Source of the DNA: Methylophaga sp. 42_25_T18
GTDB taxonomy: Bacteria > Pseudomonadota > Gammaproteobacteria > Nitrosococcales > Methylophagaceae
Direction of reading: 5' to 3'
NCBI GenBank assembly: GCA_002163085.1
Contig: MAAJ01000008.1
Location: forward strand, 62,001-126,000
Length of the DNA stretch: 64,000 nucleotides
Position 1 is the first letter of the stretch; the number at the start of each line of letters is the position of its first letter. Under the pieces are notes generated by a model. The model was not told the origin of the DNA. It made no database searches and saw only the letters and a program-made list of their open reading frames with translations. Position numbers and translations under genes: made by a program. Positions 11,149 to 22,279 of the stretch are shown here, piece by piece.

Positions 11149-13619
11149 GGTTGCCTCCAGTCTTCGCTATTCAAGAATTGTTGTTCAAACTCAAAAACAG
11201 GGATGGCTGGACTGAATAAATACCCCTGCAAGAAATCACATTCGTGGGCGACTAAGAAATCTTTTTGATCCTCTGTCTCCACACCTTCAGCAACGACTTT
11301 CAAATCTAGTTTATGAGCAATTGAAATAATGGCATCAACAAAATTAGCCGGTTCCGAAGCCTGTTTATTTATCTTATTAATCAGAGTCCGATCAATTTTC
11401 AAAAGTTTAAATGGTGATCGATGTAAAGAACTGATCGAAGAATACCCAGTACCAAAGTCATCCAAAGATATGCAAATGCCATTTTTATTGTAGTCACGTA
11501 GCAACTTGATCGATTCATCATCTTCAGCCAATGACACCGCTTCTTTCATTTCTACTGTAAGATTTTCAGGTGCGACTCCGATATCTCTTAATAATTCGTT
11601 AATCTCTTCCGAATATGCTTTTGAATGAAATTGTTTATATGACTTATTAACTGAAACATGTAGGTTATAACCCTGTTCCTGCCACTTTTTCATTTGTTCA
11701 ATAGCAGTACGGAATACATCAATATCTAGCATTTGGATCAAACCACTATCTTCGGCCAATGAAATAAATTCTGTTGGTGATATCAAACCTCTTTTTGGAT
11801 GATGCCAACGAATTAAGGCTTCAGCTCCATACAAACTGCCATCTTTTGCATCTATGATGGGTTGATAATAAATTTCGAACTCATTACCTTCGATTGCTTC
11901 AGTTAGTTCATTCACTAAAATTAAGCGTTGTTCTGCTTTTTGCTGCAAATCTGCCGTGAAAAACGAAATTTGATTCCGTCCTGCTGCTTTGGCAGCATAC
12001 ATCGCACTGTCCGCATTTTGATATAACACTTCAGCATCACGCCCATCTTCAGGGTATACCGCAATACCGATGCTGGCTGATATCTGAACTTGCTGTTCTT
12101 CTAATTGAAAAGGCTGTGCTAATTTTTCTAAAATCTTGTCTGCTATTATTTCGGCGTCCAAACCGCTGTGTAGATTAGGCAGTATCACTATAAACTCATC
12201 ACCACCTAGGCGACAAACAGAATCACTTTCTCTTGTTGCTGACGTCAATCTAGAAGCCGTTTCCTTTAATAAAAAGTCGCCCGCCCGATGACCAAAAGTA
12301 TCGTTAACCCATTTAAACCTATCAAGATCTAAAAATAATAAGGCAAAAACATGCTGTTCACGGTGTGCAACGGTTAATGTTCTAGCTAAACGATCATTAA
12401 ATAAATTACGGTTTAACAAACCAGTCAAGGCATCATAATTCGCTTGATATTTGATCTGTTTTTCAGCTTCTTTATGTTGAGTAATATCACTAAATATGGA
12501 TACATATTGCTCGATATCACCGTTATCATCACTGATCGCTGAAATCGCCAACCACTCAGGAAATAACTCTCCATTTTTTTTACGATTCCAAATCTCTCCT
12601 GCCCACTGTTTTTTAGTCTCCAATGTATCCCACATGATTTTATAAAATTCATCATCATGTTTGCCCGACTTCAATATATTAGGCGATTGTCCCAAAGCCT
12701 CTTGCTCAGAAAATCCAGTAATCTCAGTAAATGCAGGATTTACTGAAACGATGATAGCGTTTGCATCGGTAACCAAAATAGCTTCGGTTGTATTAACAAA
12801 TACCTGCTGTGCCAGTTGCAATTGCTTATCTGATTGTTTTCTTTCTGTTATGTCTTGGGTTATGCCAAAACATCTAAGTAACTTACCATCAACATCACTC
12901 TCTGATTCAATCTTGGTATACAACCAACGCGTTTCGCCACTTGGTCTTACAATTCGATATTCAAAGGTCTCACACTCACCCTCATCAAAACAACGTGTCA
13001 CCATACGTTCTACCAAGGCTGCATCATCGGTATGAACCAGCGATTCATAGTGCTTCAATGTGGTGTCAAAGTTTTCTTGATCAACGCCAAAAATTCGATA
13101 TTCTTCATCTGACCACCATGCAGTTCTACTGCCAACATGCCACTCCCAGTTACCTAAGTGGGCAAGGTGTTGTGCTTGAACCAAACGCTGCTGAATTCTA
13201 TTTTTCTCTACTTCAACTTCTTGCTGTTTTAATTCCAGTTGCCGACGAGACATCACCGTCGCCAAATGCACGGGTAACAACTCTAGATAACTGCTACCAA
13301 CATCTTTGATAATATAATCAAAACACCCCAGTTTCATTGCATTAACAGCTACACTTATATCATCGCCTCCCGACACCATAATGGCTGGAATTGAGATATC
13401 AAGTTCAGCTAAACGCTCTAGTACTTGTATGCCACTGAGCTCTGGCAAGTGATAATCGACAATCAATACATCAAAGTGAGTGCTCTGGATCATTTCGATT
13501 CCGCGATGACCATCTAAGGCAAGTTCCACCTCATAATCATGCCGTTCAAGTCTTCGCTTAGCTAGCTGTGATAGCGATACATCATCTTCGATGTATAAAA
13601 TTTTCGCGAGAGTGCTCAC
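11136..13619 (-). CDS. Response regulator with PAS, GGDEF and EAL domains
   Basis: Composite signalling protein of 827 residues predicted to make and/or break cyclic di-GMP. The domains are: REC (about 1-125, phosphoacceptor Asp55, acidic pocket Asp12-Asp13), two PAS/PAC domains (about 150-260 and 270-385), GGDEF (about 390-555) with an intact GGDEF at 472-476, and EAL (about 565-815) with EALIRW at 600-605. An RxxD product-inhibition site at 463-466 lies exactly five residues before GGDEF. Both catalytic signatures look intact, so it may be bifunctional. Its ATG overlaps the stop of the single-domain regulator gene, and its 3' end overlaps the PQQ dehydrogenase start. Confidence 0.95.
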   Translation of the reverse strand: MSTLAKILYIEDDVSLSQLAKRRLERHDYEVELALDGHRGIEMIQSTHFDVLIVDYHLPELSGIQVLERLAELDISIPAIMVSGGDDISVAVNAMKLGCFDYIIKDVGSSYLELLPVHLATVMSRRQLELKQQEVEVEKNRIQQRLVQAQHLAHLGNWEWHVGSRTAWWSDEEYRIFGVDQENFDTTLKHYESLVHTDDAALVERMVTRCFDEGECETFEYRIVRPSGETRWLYTKIESESDVDGKLLRCFGITQDITERKQSDKQLQLAQQVFVNTTEAILVTDANAIIVSVNPAFTEITGFSEQEALGQSPNILKSGKHDDEFYKIMWDTLETKKQWAGEIWNRKKNGELFPEWLAISAISDDNGDIEQYVSIFSDITQHKEAEKQIKYQANYDALTGLLNRNLFNDRLARTLTVAHREQHVFALLFLDLDRFKWVNDTFGHRAGDFLLKETASRLTSATRESDSVCRLGGDEFIVILPNLHSGLDAEIIADKILEKLAQPFQLEEQQVQISASIGIAVYPEDGRDAEVLYQNADSAMYAAKAAGRNQISFFTADLQQKAEQRLILVNELTEAIEGNEFEIYYQPIIDAKDGSLYGAEALIRWHHPKRGLISPTEFISLAEDSGLIQMLDIDVFRTAIEQMKKWQEQGYNLHVSVNKSYKQFHSKAYSEEINELLRDIGVAPENLTVEMKEAVSLAEDDESIKLLRDYNKNGICISLDDFGTGYSSISSLHRSPFKLLKIDRTLINKINKQASEPANFVDAIISIAHKLDLKVVAEGVETEDQKDFLVAHECDFLQGYLFSPAIPVFEFEQQFLNSEDWRQPCQD

Positions 13620-14104
13620 ACATCACCCTCCTTATCATCAAGCTTGGCATCAACTTGTACTATGGTTGAGCAAGATGGCATGCTCGTAAGATTTAAGAAC
13701 TTACCTAACTCCCCCATTTTTTCTCTAAACTCATCCGGCATGACCGGTTTAATAATGTAGGCATTACAACCTAGCTGATAACATTGTTCAATTTCTGCCG
13801 GATCATCTGAGGTAGTTAAAACAATAATTGGGATATGGCTGGTTTCCACATTACTTTTGATTTCTTTAAGCACGTCCATGCCACTTTTTCCAGGCATATT
13901 CAAATCCAACAATATAAGTGGAAAGTCAGGGGAGGTGCGGTGTTCATAGTCACCAAGACCAAAAATCAAGTCTAATACTTCTTGACCGCGTTCCAGCTTA
14001 ACGATGTCTTTATTAAAACCCTCACGCCTTAAGTTTCGTTCCACCAAAGTGGCATGTGCAGGTTCATCATCTACCAAAATAATTGTATTGAATTTCATGC
14101 TCAT
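13616..14104 (-). CDS. Single-domain response regulator (Rcp1-like)
   Basis: A 162-residue stand-alone receiver domain with no output domain. The acidic pocket is Asp12-Asp13, the phosphoacceptor Asp67 lies in LLDLNMPGKSG, and the conserved Thr/Lys are in LTTSDD and IIKPV. The long insert around DLIFGLGDYEH is typical of Rcp1-type regulators that partner with hybrid or phytochrome-like kinases. It lies 45 bases downstream of the histidine kinase gene and overlaps the GGDEF-EAL gene by 4 bases. It probably acts as the phosphorelay partner of that kinase, which is inference from position. Confidence 0.93.
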   Translation of the reverse strand: MSMKFNTIILVDDEPAHATLVERNLRREGFNKDIVKLERGQEVLDLIFGLGDYEHRTSPDFPLILLDLNMPGKSGMDVLKEIKSNVETSHIPIIVLTTSDDPAEIEQCYQLGCNAYIIKPVMPDEFREKMGELGKFLNLTSMPSCSTIVQVDAKLDDKEGDV

Positions 14105-14149
14105 AACTTATCTTCCTGCATTTAAACTATTGGAGAATTGAAATTATGT

Positions 14150-16006
14150 TTAAATCATACGTTGTGACTCAGTCGAGATAATCGGTATGCTAAAGCTGAA
14201 GGTAGCGCCTTTGTCCAAGGTCGAAGTGCATTGAATTCGCCCCCCTAAGCGTCTGACCAAGGTCTGAACATAAGTTAAGCCCATCCCCTCACCAGCTACA
14301 TTTCGAGCCCCAACACGACGGAATATTTCAAATATATGTTCAATATCCTCTTCCGCAATGCCTCGGCCATTATCTTTAATAAAAAAATGCCAGCAATATT
14401 GATCGCGCTCTGCCCAGACTGAAATTTCACCTTGTCGATCTGGTTGGAGAAACTTCACCGCATTGCCCAATAAATTACCAAAGATCTGTTCTAAGGCTAA
14501 TTCATCGGTGTTCAACTCGGGCAATTCTTTTATCGTTAGCTCCACTTTATCAAGCTGATAAGCCAAGGCTTTGATATTTTTATCTACAATTTCTGCACTG
14601 TTCACTAATTCAAGCTCTAAACTACGTTGACCTAGCCTTGATAATTCTAGAATATTAGTGATCAGTCCTTCCATTTTCTCCGCTGCTTTATTGATGTAAC
14701 CCAATGATTCTGGGATCGTCGACTCTAAGCGCTCACTAGTAATATCAGAGAGAGACTGAATATCCAGCTCCGCTAACAATGATTCAACATCGAATTTCAC
14801 TTCATTCGAAAAACCAACAATGCTGACCAGTGGTGAACGTAAATCATGTGAAACAATATATGTGAAGTTTTTTAACTCCTCATTAATTTCGTGTAACTCC
14901 GCAGTTCGCTCTGCTACATCTTGTTCTAATTTGTGTTGATAATCATTACGTAACTGTTCTGCTTGTTTGCGCTCACTAATATCACGAGCCACGCCCCGAT
15001 AACCGCTAAAAGTACGTCCCTGCAAAAAAACAGGTACCGCACTTAACTCCATTACAATTGACTGCCCGTCGCTCTTATTGACGAGTAACTCAATATTATT
15101 CACCGCATGTATGTGCGTTGGGTGACCTTGAAAACCTCTGGGCAAATTATCTTTTGACTGCTTATCGACTAGATCAATCAGTTTTCTACCGAGAACCTGT
15201 TGGTCGTCATAGCCTAACAATCCCTTTGCATAGGGGCTACTGTAAGTAATAACCCCCTCTTTATTGACGGCCCACACCCACTCGTTTATTTCTTCAACCA
15301 AAGAACGGTAACGATGTTCACTTTCTCGAATGCGATTAATAATCGGATTGGTTATTCTGCGGAACAATACTGAGCCAAATAGAATCATGGCCATGGAAAT
15401 AAAAAAGGTATAAATAGCACCCTTAATAAAAGGAGCCCTAATTTCATTCATATCTACTTTAGCAACGATGCCAAAATTGAGTACGTCAACAGGCTCATAG
15501 GCCGCAAGTACTTGCACGCCACGATAATCTTTGCCAACCATGACGCCAGATTGAGCCAATAACGCACGACGTGTAGGTTCAGCATATTCTGAATATAAAG
15601 GTATGGGGTCGGGTTCTTCGCTGACATCGTAGCGATGACGAAGGAGAAAAACGATATTCTCATTCTCTATGCCCGCTAAGACAAACTCGCCGGTTTCACC
15701 AAAACCGGGGAAATGTTGATGGGCATCTTTTAATTGAGAGATGGTATCGGCGGCGGCTCGTTTTGACAGTAACGATGTAGGACCGCGCTCTCCTACTGGT
15801 GTTTCCCAATCAACGCGGTTGGTTTGTCGATTGTATCGAGCCATTGCTTCGATAAGTCTTGCCTGACTCTGGGCAGTTTGTACTAGGCTCTGTTCTTTTT
15901 CATTAAACGCAACCTGATACAAAATCATATTAGTGACGAACATAGTTACCAAGGCAACTACACCCATGATTGCAATTAATAAATAAAAGCTGCGCCGTTC
16001 TTGCAT
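14150..16006 (-). CDS. Membrane sensor histidine kinase with PAS domain
   Basis: A 618-residue sensor kinase. Transmembrane segments lie at about residues 8-30 and 196-216 and enclose a Cache-like periplasmic domain (GVQVLAAYEPV... FGIVAKVDMNEI). A cytoplasmic PAS/PAC domain (about 228-350), a coiled coil, and the HisKA dimer domain with His387 in VSHDLRSPL follow. The C-terminal ATPase domain has the N box NLLGNAVKF, the G1 box DNGRGI and the G2 box GEGMGL. First gene of the unit that includes the two regulators and the PQQ dehydrogenase. Ribosome site AGGA lies 9 bases before the ATG. The ligand is unknown. Confidence 0.93.
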   Translation of the reverse strand: MQERRSFYLLIAIMGVVALVTMFVTNMILYQVAFNEKEQSLVQTAQSQARLIEAMARYNRQTNRVDWETPVGERGPTSLLSKRAAADTISQLKDAHQHFPGFGETGEFVLAGIENENIVFLLRHRYDVSEEPDPIPLYSEYAEPTRRALLAQSGVMVGKDYRGVQVLAAYEPVDVLNFGIVAKVDMNEIRAPFIKGAIYTFFISMAMILFGSVLFRRITNPIINRIRESEHRYRSLVEEINEWVWAVNKEGVITYSSPYAKGLLGYDDQQVLGRKLIDLVDKQSKDNLPRGFQGHPTHIHAVNNIELLVNKSDGQSIVMELSAVPVFLQGRTFSGYRGVARDISERKQAEQLRNDYQHKLEQDVAERTAELHEINEELKNFTYIVSHDLRSPLVSIVGFSNEVKFDVESLLAELDIQSLSDITSERLESTIPESLGYINKAAEKMEGLITNILELSRLGQRSLELELVNSAEIVDKNIKALAYQLDKVELTIKELPELNTDELALEQIFGNLLGNAVKFLQPDRQGEISVWAERDQYCWHFFIKDNGRGIAEEDIEHIFEIFRRVGARNVAGEGMGLTYVQTLVRRLGGRIQCTSTLDKGATFSFSIPIISTESQRMI

Positions 16007-16399
16007 GCTCGCTCTTCCTAACCCGTTTATGAAACTGCTTAGTGAGCCATACTTACAAATCTAACCCTATGATCGGCCTGTTCTTTAACAGGCCTAGCAA
16101 ACTTTTTACTCTTAAGGCTATGTTATACCCCGTTTAGCTTATTTGCCAGATTGGGCACAAAATCATGTTTGAGAATCGCGGTTTAAAGCTATTTATTTCT
16201 GAAGCTGCCATTTATGAAGAGACAAAAAATAGAATTTTGGAACTAAAGGGCTTAGCTGCACGATGACAGTAGGTAAGGTGCCTGCACTTAGTCAAAACGG
16301 CTTATAGATCGTAGGTTGATTAGTTTGACTGATACAGCGTGGTCTCAATCAAAACACTAAGCGCTGCTTACACATTTACGGCTGCATAACTAATTTTTA
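16007..16399. other. 393-bp non-coding gap
   Basis: Stretch between the histidine kinase start and the end of the ferredoxin gene. I see no open frame of convincing length and no RNA gene I recognise. It must contain the promoter of the leftward kinase operon, but no good -35/-10 pair stands out. The only strong structure is the inverted repeat at 16075-16094. The part near 16250-16399 has only weak short palindromes and no classical terminator for the ferredoxin gene. Confidence 0.6.
16075..16094. repeat. Perfect 8-bp inverted repeat upstream of kinase operon
   Basis: GGCCTGTT and AACAGGCC separated by a 4-base CTTT loop, about 70 bases upstream of the kinase start codon. No U-run follows immediately in either direction (a TTTTT lies 8 bases further on the plus strand), so it is not a clear terminator. 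It could be an operator or a stem in the kinase leader. Confidence 0.5.
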
Positions 16400-16657
<258 letters not shown>

Positions 16658-16688
16658 TTACTCCAACTCAAACTATATATCTAAGATC

Positions 16689-17759
<1,071 letters not shown>

Positions 17760-17776
<17 letters not shown>

Positions 17777-19064
17777 CTACCATCACCGTTAACATTTTTT
17801 CTGGTTGAATCCGTCGAGCAAAAGCCTCTTTAATTTGCATCGTAGTAATTGAGTTTACTTCGTCTTTAAAGGTATCTAAATAATCCAAGGGCAAATCATA
17901 AAAACCAATCATAGCCAGATAGTTTGCAATTTTACTATTGCTATCAACACGTAAGGCAAAACCACCGGTAATATTCTGCTTAGCGGCGTTTAATTCATCT
18001 TCCGTCGGTCCATCTTTAATAAAGTCTATCAAGGTATTTCGCATCACTTCTAAGGCTTCAGCTGCCTGCTCATTCCGTGTTTGCAAACCAAATTGATAGG
18101 GGCCTAATTGACGCATAGGTCTGAAATAGCTGTATACACTGTATGAAAGACCTCGTTTTTCACGAATTTCGTTACTCAAAATTGAAACTAAACCACTACC
18201 ACCCAGAATATGATTGCCAACATACAGAGCAAAATAATCTGGATCGGTACGATTAATCCCCGGTTGCCCCATCAAAATATGAGTTTGTGACGACGGATGT
18301 TCAATTTTCTTCGTTACTGCTTTTTCTAATACCATGACAGGCTTAATTTCTTTAGCAGCTTCACCTTCATTTAGACCAGCAACCGCCTGCTCAGCAATCG
18401 CCTTAGCCTTGTCCACCTCAATATCACCTACCAAGACGATTACGGCATTTTTTGTCACGTAATATTGCTGATAAAACGCTTTGAGATCATCAAGCGTTAT
18501 ATTTGTTACTGATGACTCCTCACCTGATGGCATCGTTGAATACGGATGCTCATTAAATAAGTTTTTATAAAATGCACGACTAGCCAATGCGGCCGGTGAT
18601 TGTTTCTCAGCTAGTAAGCCAATTAATACTTGTTTCTTCAATCGCTCAAATGAGTCTTGTGGGAATGTCGGCTCCGTTAACACGGTCGTGAATGTTGCCA
18701 ACGCTGTCTCTAATACAGGTTCAGCAGTTAACGTTCTTAAGCTTACTAATGCCATGTCACGCTCAGCACTCGCGCCAAACTTGGCACCAATACCTGCAAA
18801 TTTTGCTGCAATTTGATCTGTATCTAAATCACCAGCACCTTCATTTAAAATTGCACTTGTTAACAATGCTGTGCCAGGCAATGCCCCATCACGTGCCGCG
18901 CCACCATCAAAAACAACACTGATATCAAGCATCGGTAATTCAGGTGCCGCAACAAAATAAACTCGCGCACCATTTGACGTTTCCCAATGCTGAATTTGTG
19001 GCGATGCGAAAATTGTAGCTGTAAATAACAATGAAGCTACAAATAGTGTGATTTTATGAATCAT
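17760..19064 (-). CDS. M16 peptidase-family subunit lacking the zinc motif
   Basis: A 434-residue exported protein (signal peptide ending near IFASP, residue 22) of the insulinase/M16 fold. The zinc motif HxxEH is missing: the corresponding helix reads LTSAILNEGAG. The C-terminal half keeps the conserved REKRGLSYSVYSYF block with the R/Y pair used for substrate binding. Such inactive partners pair with an active M16 subunit, here encoded directly upstream with an 11-base overlap. The complex would act in the periplasm on peptides; the physiological substrate is unknown. Confidence 0.9.
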
Positions 19065-20496
19065 GTGACTCTCCTGTCGCTTTTTCCATTGTTTGTTCGT
19101 TTACTCTTATCGGTACTAACTCAGCTTCAGTCAATCCATCATCAATAAAATACTTCTTCGCGACGCTCATCACTTGCTCAGCCGTTACTTTATTAACGTT
19201 ATCGACATAGGCATCAGATAGTTTCCAGTCAACACCAATCGTGTCTAACATCCCAATCTGCAATGCTTGATAAAACACACTGTCTTTTTCATAGACATCA
19301 TTTGCAACCACTTGAGCTTTTACTCGCGCTAACTCTTCACTCGTCACAGTTTCATTTTTCAGCAGCTCAAGTTGAATTCTAATTGCATCTTTCAATTCAG
19401 CCACAGTGTTGCCTTGTGAAGGTGTGCCGGCAATAGTAAAAACATCATCCAAACGTGAAAACATGCCATAACCAGCTCCAACACCTGCAGCTATTTCTTG
19501 TCCACGCACTAGTTCGCGAGCAAACCTTGCACTAGCTCCACCGTCTAGAATGCCGGCTAACACTTCTAATGCATAAGGTTCCCAAGCCATATCAGCTGTT
19601 TTCACTACAGGGACTTTCCAGCCCATCATCACGTAAGGTAACTCCGCAGGCGCTTTTACTTGAATTGAGCGTGTTCCTTTTTGTGGTATTTCTAATTGTG
19701 GTTTTAAGATTGCTGTAACTTCAGGTTTTAAAGGAGAAAAATATTGCTTAGCCAAAGCATAAACAGCGTCAGGTTCAACATCTCCCACCACGACGATTGT
19801 GGCGTTATTCGGGGCATACCACTTTTGATACCAAAGGTTTAGATCTTCAAGTGAATAATTTTGAATATCACTCATCCAACCAATAACAGGATGATGGTAT
19901 GGGCTGTTCACAAATGCAGTTGAGTTAAACGCTTCGCGTAATAACGACTTGGGGTTGTCATCGGTTCGCATGCGGCGCTCCTCAGAAACCACATCACGTT
20001 CTTTTAATACTTCTGCTGGATCGATTTTCAAGTTGCGCATGCGTTCAGCTTCCAAACGAAAGCTCACTTCTAAACGATCTTTTTCCAAGGTCTGAAAATA
20101 TGCGGTGTAATCACGACCGGTAAACGCATTCTCTCGGCCACCGTTAGCGGCAATTATTTGAGAAAACTCATTAGGCCCCAGATTTTCCGTACCTTTAAAC
20201 ATCATATGTTCTAACTGATGTGAAATACCCGTGATGCCGTTATATTCATAACTAGAGCCAACCTTGTACCAAACCTGTGATACGACAACAGGTGCTCGAT
20301 GATCTTCTTTTACAATCAACTTTAAGCCGTTATCTAGCTGATACTCGCTGACATTGGCTACACCGGTCTCCGAACTGGCAATAGTGTCTGTCTCGCTATT
20401 TACGGCAGGAGCTGAAAATAACCACCATACTAATGCCAAACTTGGCACTAATAACCACCAGACACTCTTTTTAATTTTGTTAAGCATATGCATCAT
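19054..20496 (-). CDS. M16 zinc peptidase, active subunit
   Basis: A 480-residue exported M16 metalloprotease with an N-terminal hydrophobic segment (about residues 11-31) acting as signal or anchor. The inverted zinc motif is HQLEH in GISHQLEHMMFKGTEN near residue 95, with the downstream glutamate in EVSFRLEAERM. First gene of the leftward operon with the inactive M16 partner, rsmD, coaD and the ferredoxin. Several ATGs lie close together (20496, 20493, 20487), so the exact start is uncertain by up to three residues. Confidence 0.92.
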   Translation of the reverse strand: MMHMLNKIKKSVWWLLVPSLALVWWLFSAPAVNSETDTIASSETGVANVSEYQLDNGLKLIVKEDHRAPVVVSQVWYKVGSSYEYNGITGISHQLEHMMFKGTENLGPNEFSQIIAANGGRENAFTGRDYTAYFQTLEKDRLEVSFRLEAERMRNLKIDPAEVLKERDVVSEERRMRTDDNPKSLLREAFNSTAFVNSPYHHPVIGWMSDIQNYSLEDLNLWYQKWYAPNNATIVVVGDVEPDAVYALAKQYFSPLKPEVTAILKPQLEIPQKGTRSIQVKAPAELPYVMMGWKVPVVKTADMAWEPYALEVLAGILDGGASARFARELVRGQEIAAGVGAGYGMFSRLDDVFTIAGTPSQGNTVAELKDAIRIQLELLKNETVTSEELARVKAQVVANDVYEKDSVFYQALQIGMLDTIGVDWKLSDAYVDNVNKVTAEQVMSVAKKYFIDDGLTEAELVPIRVNEQTMEKATGESHDS

Positions 20497-20551
20497 CTAT
20501 ATCCATGACATGATAATATTTATCGTTGAAGTTTAATGACAAGCGAAGACT

Positions 20552-21610
20552 ATGTTTAGTTTCTTGAAAAAAAAATCTAAAACCGACACCGAAAGCCCGC
20601 AGCAAAATGAGCAACATACAGAACAGTTGCCAGAAAGTCACCCAGAATTATCTACTGAAAATACAGTAGAACAAAAAATAGAAAAAACCAGCCTGTTTGG
20701 TAGGTTAAAACAAGGTTTAAGTAGATCGAGTACCAAACTGACCGAAGGTTTTGCCTCGCTCGTTTTAGGTAAAAAAACGATCGATGATGATCTGTTAGAA
20801 GAGCTTGAAATGCAGCTCTTGACTGCAGATCTTGGTGTAGAAGCAACTCAGACCATTATTAGCGACTTAACACAGCGTATTGCACGCAAACAGTTAGGTG
20901 ATGCCGAAGCCTTATTCGATGCCTTACGTGATGACATGGTCTCGCTATTACAACCCAGTTGCCAGCCTTTAGTTATTCCCGAACAAGATGGGCCCTTTGT
21001 TATACTAATGGTGGGCATTAATGGTGTTGGCAAAACAACCACCATCGGTAAAATGGCTAAACAGTTCCAAGACCAAGGAAAATCAGTCATGTTAGCAGCA
21101 GGTGATACCTTCCGAGCTGCAGCAGTAGAGCAACTTCAAGTTTGGGGGCAACGCAATGACATTCATGTTACCGCCCAACATAATGGCGCCGATTCTGCCT
21201 CCGTTATTTTTGATGGTTTGCAAGCGGCTAAGGCTCGCAATATAGATATCTTAATCGCTGATACAGCTGGCCGCCTTCATACTCAATCCAACTTAATGGA
21301 AGAGTTAAAGAAAGTAAAACGCGTGATGAAAAAGCTTGATATCAATGCCCCACATGAAATCATGTTAGTGCTTGATGCTGGAACAGGGCAAAATGCCCTA
21401 TCTCAGGCGGTGCAATTTAATGACACTGTCGGCATAACTGGGCTGACCTTAACCAAACTTGATGGCACCGCTAAAGGTGGGATTATCTTTGCCATTGCTA
21501 AAAAAATGGGTTTACCTATTCGCTATATCGGCGTTGGTGAAAAAATTGATGATCTTCGATGCTTTGAAGCCGAAGACTTTGTTGACGCTTTGTTAGACCG
21601 AGAAGATTAA
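20552..21610 (+). CDS. ftsY: Signal recognition particle receptor FtsY
   Basis: SRP receptor GTPase that docks ribosome-SRP complexes at the inner membrane. The 352-residue product has a short acidic A domain (about residues 1-50, rich in Glu and Gln) and the NG domain. The NG domain contains the P-loop GINGVGKTTTIGKMA, DTFRAAAVEQL, DTAGRL and TKLDGTAKGG. It stands divergently from the M16 genes across 55 bases and leads the ftsY-ftsE-ftsX-rpoH series, the standard gammaproteobacterial order. The SRP RNA gene is 9 kb downstream. Confidence 0.97.
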   Translation: MFSFLKKKSKTDTESPQQNEQHTEQLPESHPELSTENTVEQKIEKTSLFGRLKQGLSRSSTKLTEGFASLVLGKKTIDDDLLEELEMQLLTADLGVEATQTIISDLTQRIARKQLGDAEALFDALRDDMVSLLQPSCQPLVIPEQDGPFVILMVGINGVGKTTTIGKMAKQFQDQGKSVMLAAGDTFRAAAVEQLQVWGQRNDIHVTAQHNGADSASVIFDGLQAAKARNIDILIADTAGRLHTQSNLMEELKKVKRVMKKLDINAPHEIMLVLDAGTGQNALSQAVQFNDTVGITGLTLTKLDGTAKGGIIFAIAKKMGLPIRYIGVGEKIDDLRCFEAEDFVDALLDRED

Positions 21611-21613
21611 ACA

Positions 21614-22279
21614 ATGATTCAGTTCACCGATGTTTATAAACGCTACCAAAACCAGCATGAAGCCTTATCAGGCTTGAGTTTTAATATAGACAAAGGTGAA
21701 ATGGCTTTTTTGACGGGGCATTCTGGCGCCGGTAAAAGTACCTTACTCAAGTTAATTGCTTTAATTGAGCGTAGTTCACACGGGCAAGTCCTGATTAACA
21801 ATCAAAACCTCAGTCATCTGCCACAACGTAAAATCCCCTATTATCGCCGTCAGATCGGTTTGGTATTTCAAGACCATTACCTACTTCATGATCGTACTGT
21901 GTTTGATAATGTGGCGTTACCCTTAGTTATTGCCGGCGAAAATCATCGTGAAATTGGTCGTCGAGTTCGAGCTTCACTTGATAAGGTCGGCTTATTAGGT
22001 AAAGAACGTAATCTACCTATTGCCTTATCTGGTGGAGAACAACAACGTGTTGGTATAGCACGAGCCGTGGTAAACCGCCCGCCGATTTTACTTGCCGATG
22101 AACCTACTGGTAATTTAGACCCCGAATTATCACGGGATATCATGCAGTTATTTGAACAGTTCAATCAAGTGGGTGTAACCGTATTTGTTGCCACCCATGA
22201 TCACGAATTAATCAAAACCTTACCTTATCGCCAAGTCATTCTGCAGAAAGGTCGATTAGCTCAGCAGGAAACCGCATGA
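21614..22279 (+). CDS. ftsE: Cell division ATP-binding protein FtsE
   Basis: ATPase of the FtsEX complex, which couples the divisome to peptidoglycan hydrolase activation at the septum. The 221-residue ABC protein has Walker A GHSGAGKST, the signature LSGGEQQRV, and Walker B ILLADEPTGNLD followed by the switch histidine in VATHD. It begins 3 bases after ftsY ends and overlaps ftsX by 4 bases. Confidence 0.97.
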   Translation: MIQFTDVYKRYQNQHEALSGLSFNIDKGEMAFLTGHSGAGKSTLLKLIALIERSSHGQVLINNQNLSHLPQRKIPYYRRQIGLVFQDHYLLHDRTVFDNVALPLVIAGENHREIGRRVRASLDKVGLLGKERNLPIALSGGEQQRVGIARAVVNRPPILLADEPTGNLDPELSRDIMQLFEQFNQVGVTVFVATHDHELIKTLPYRQVILQKGRLAQQETA

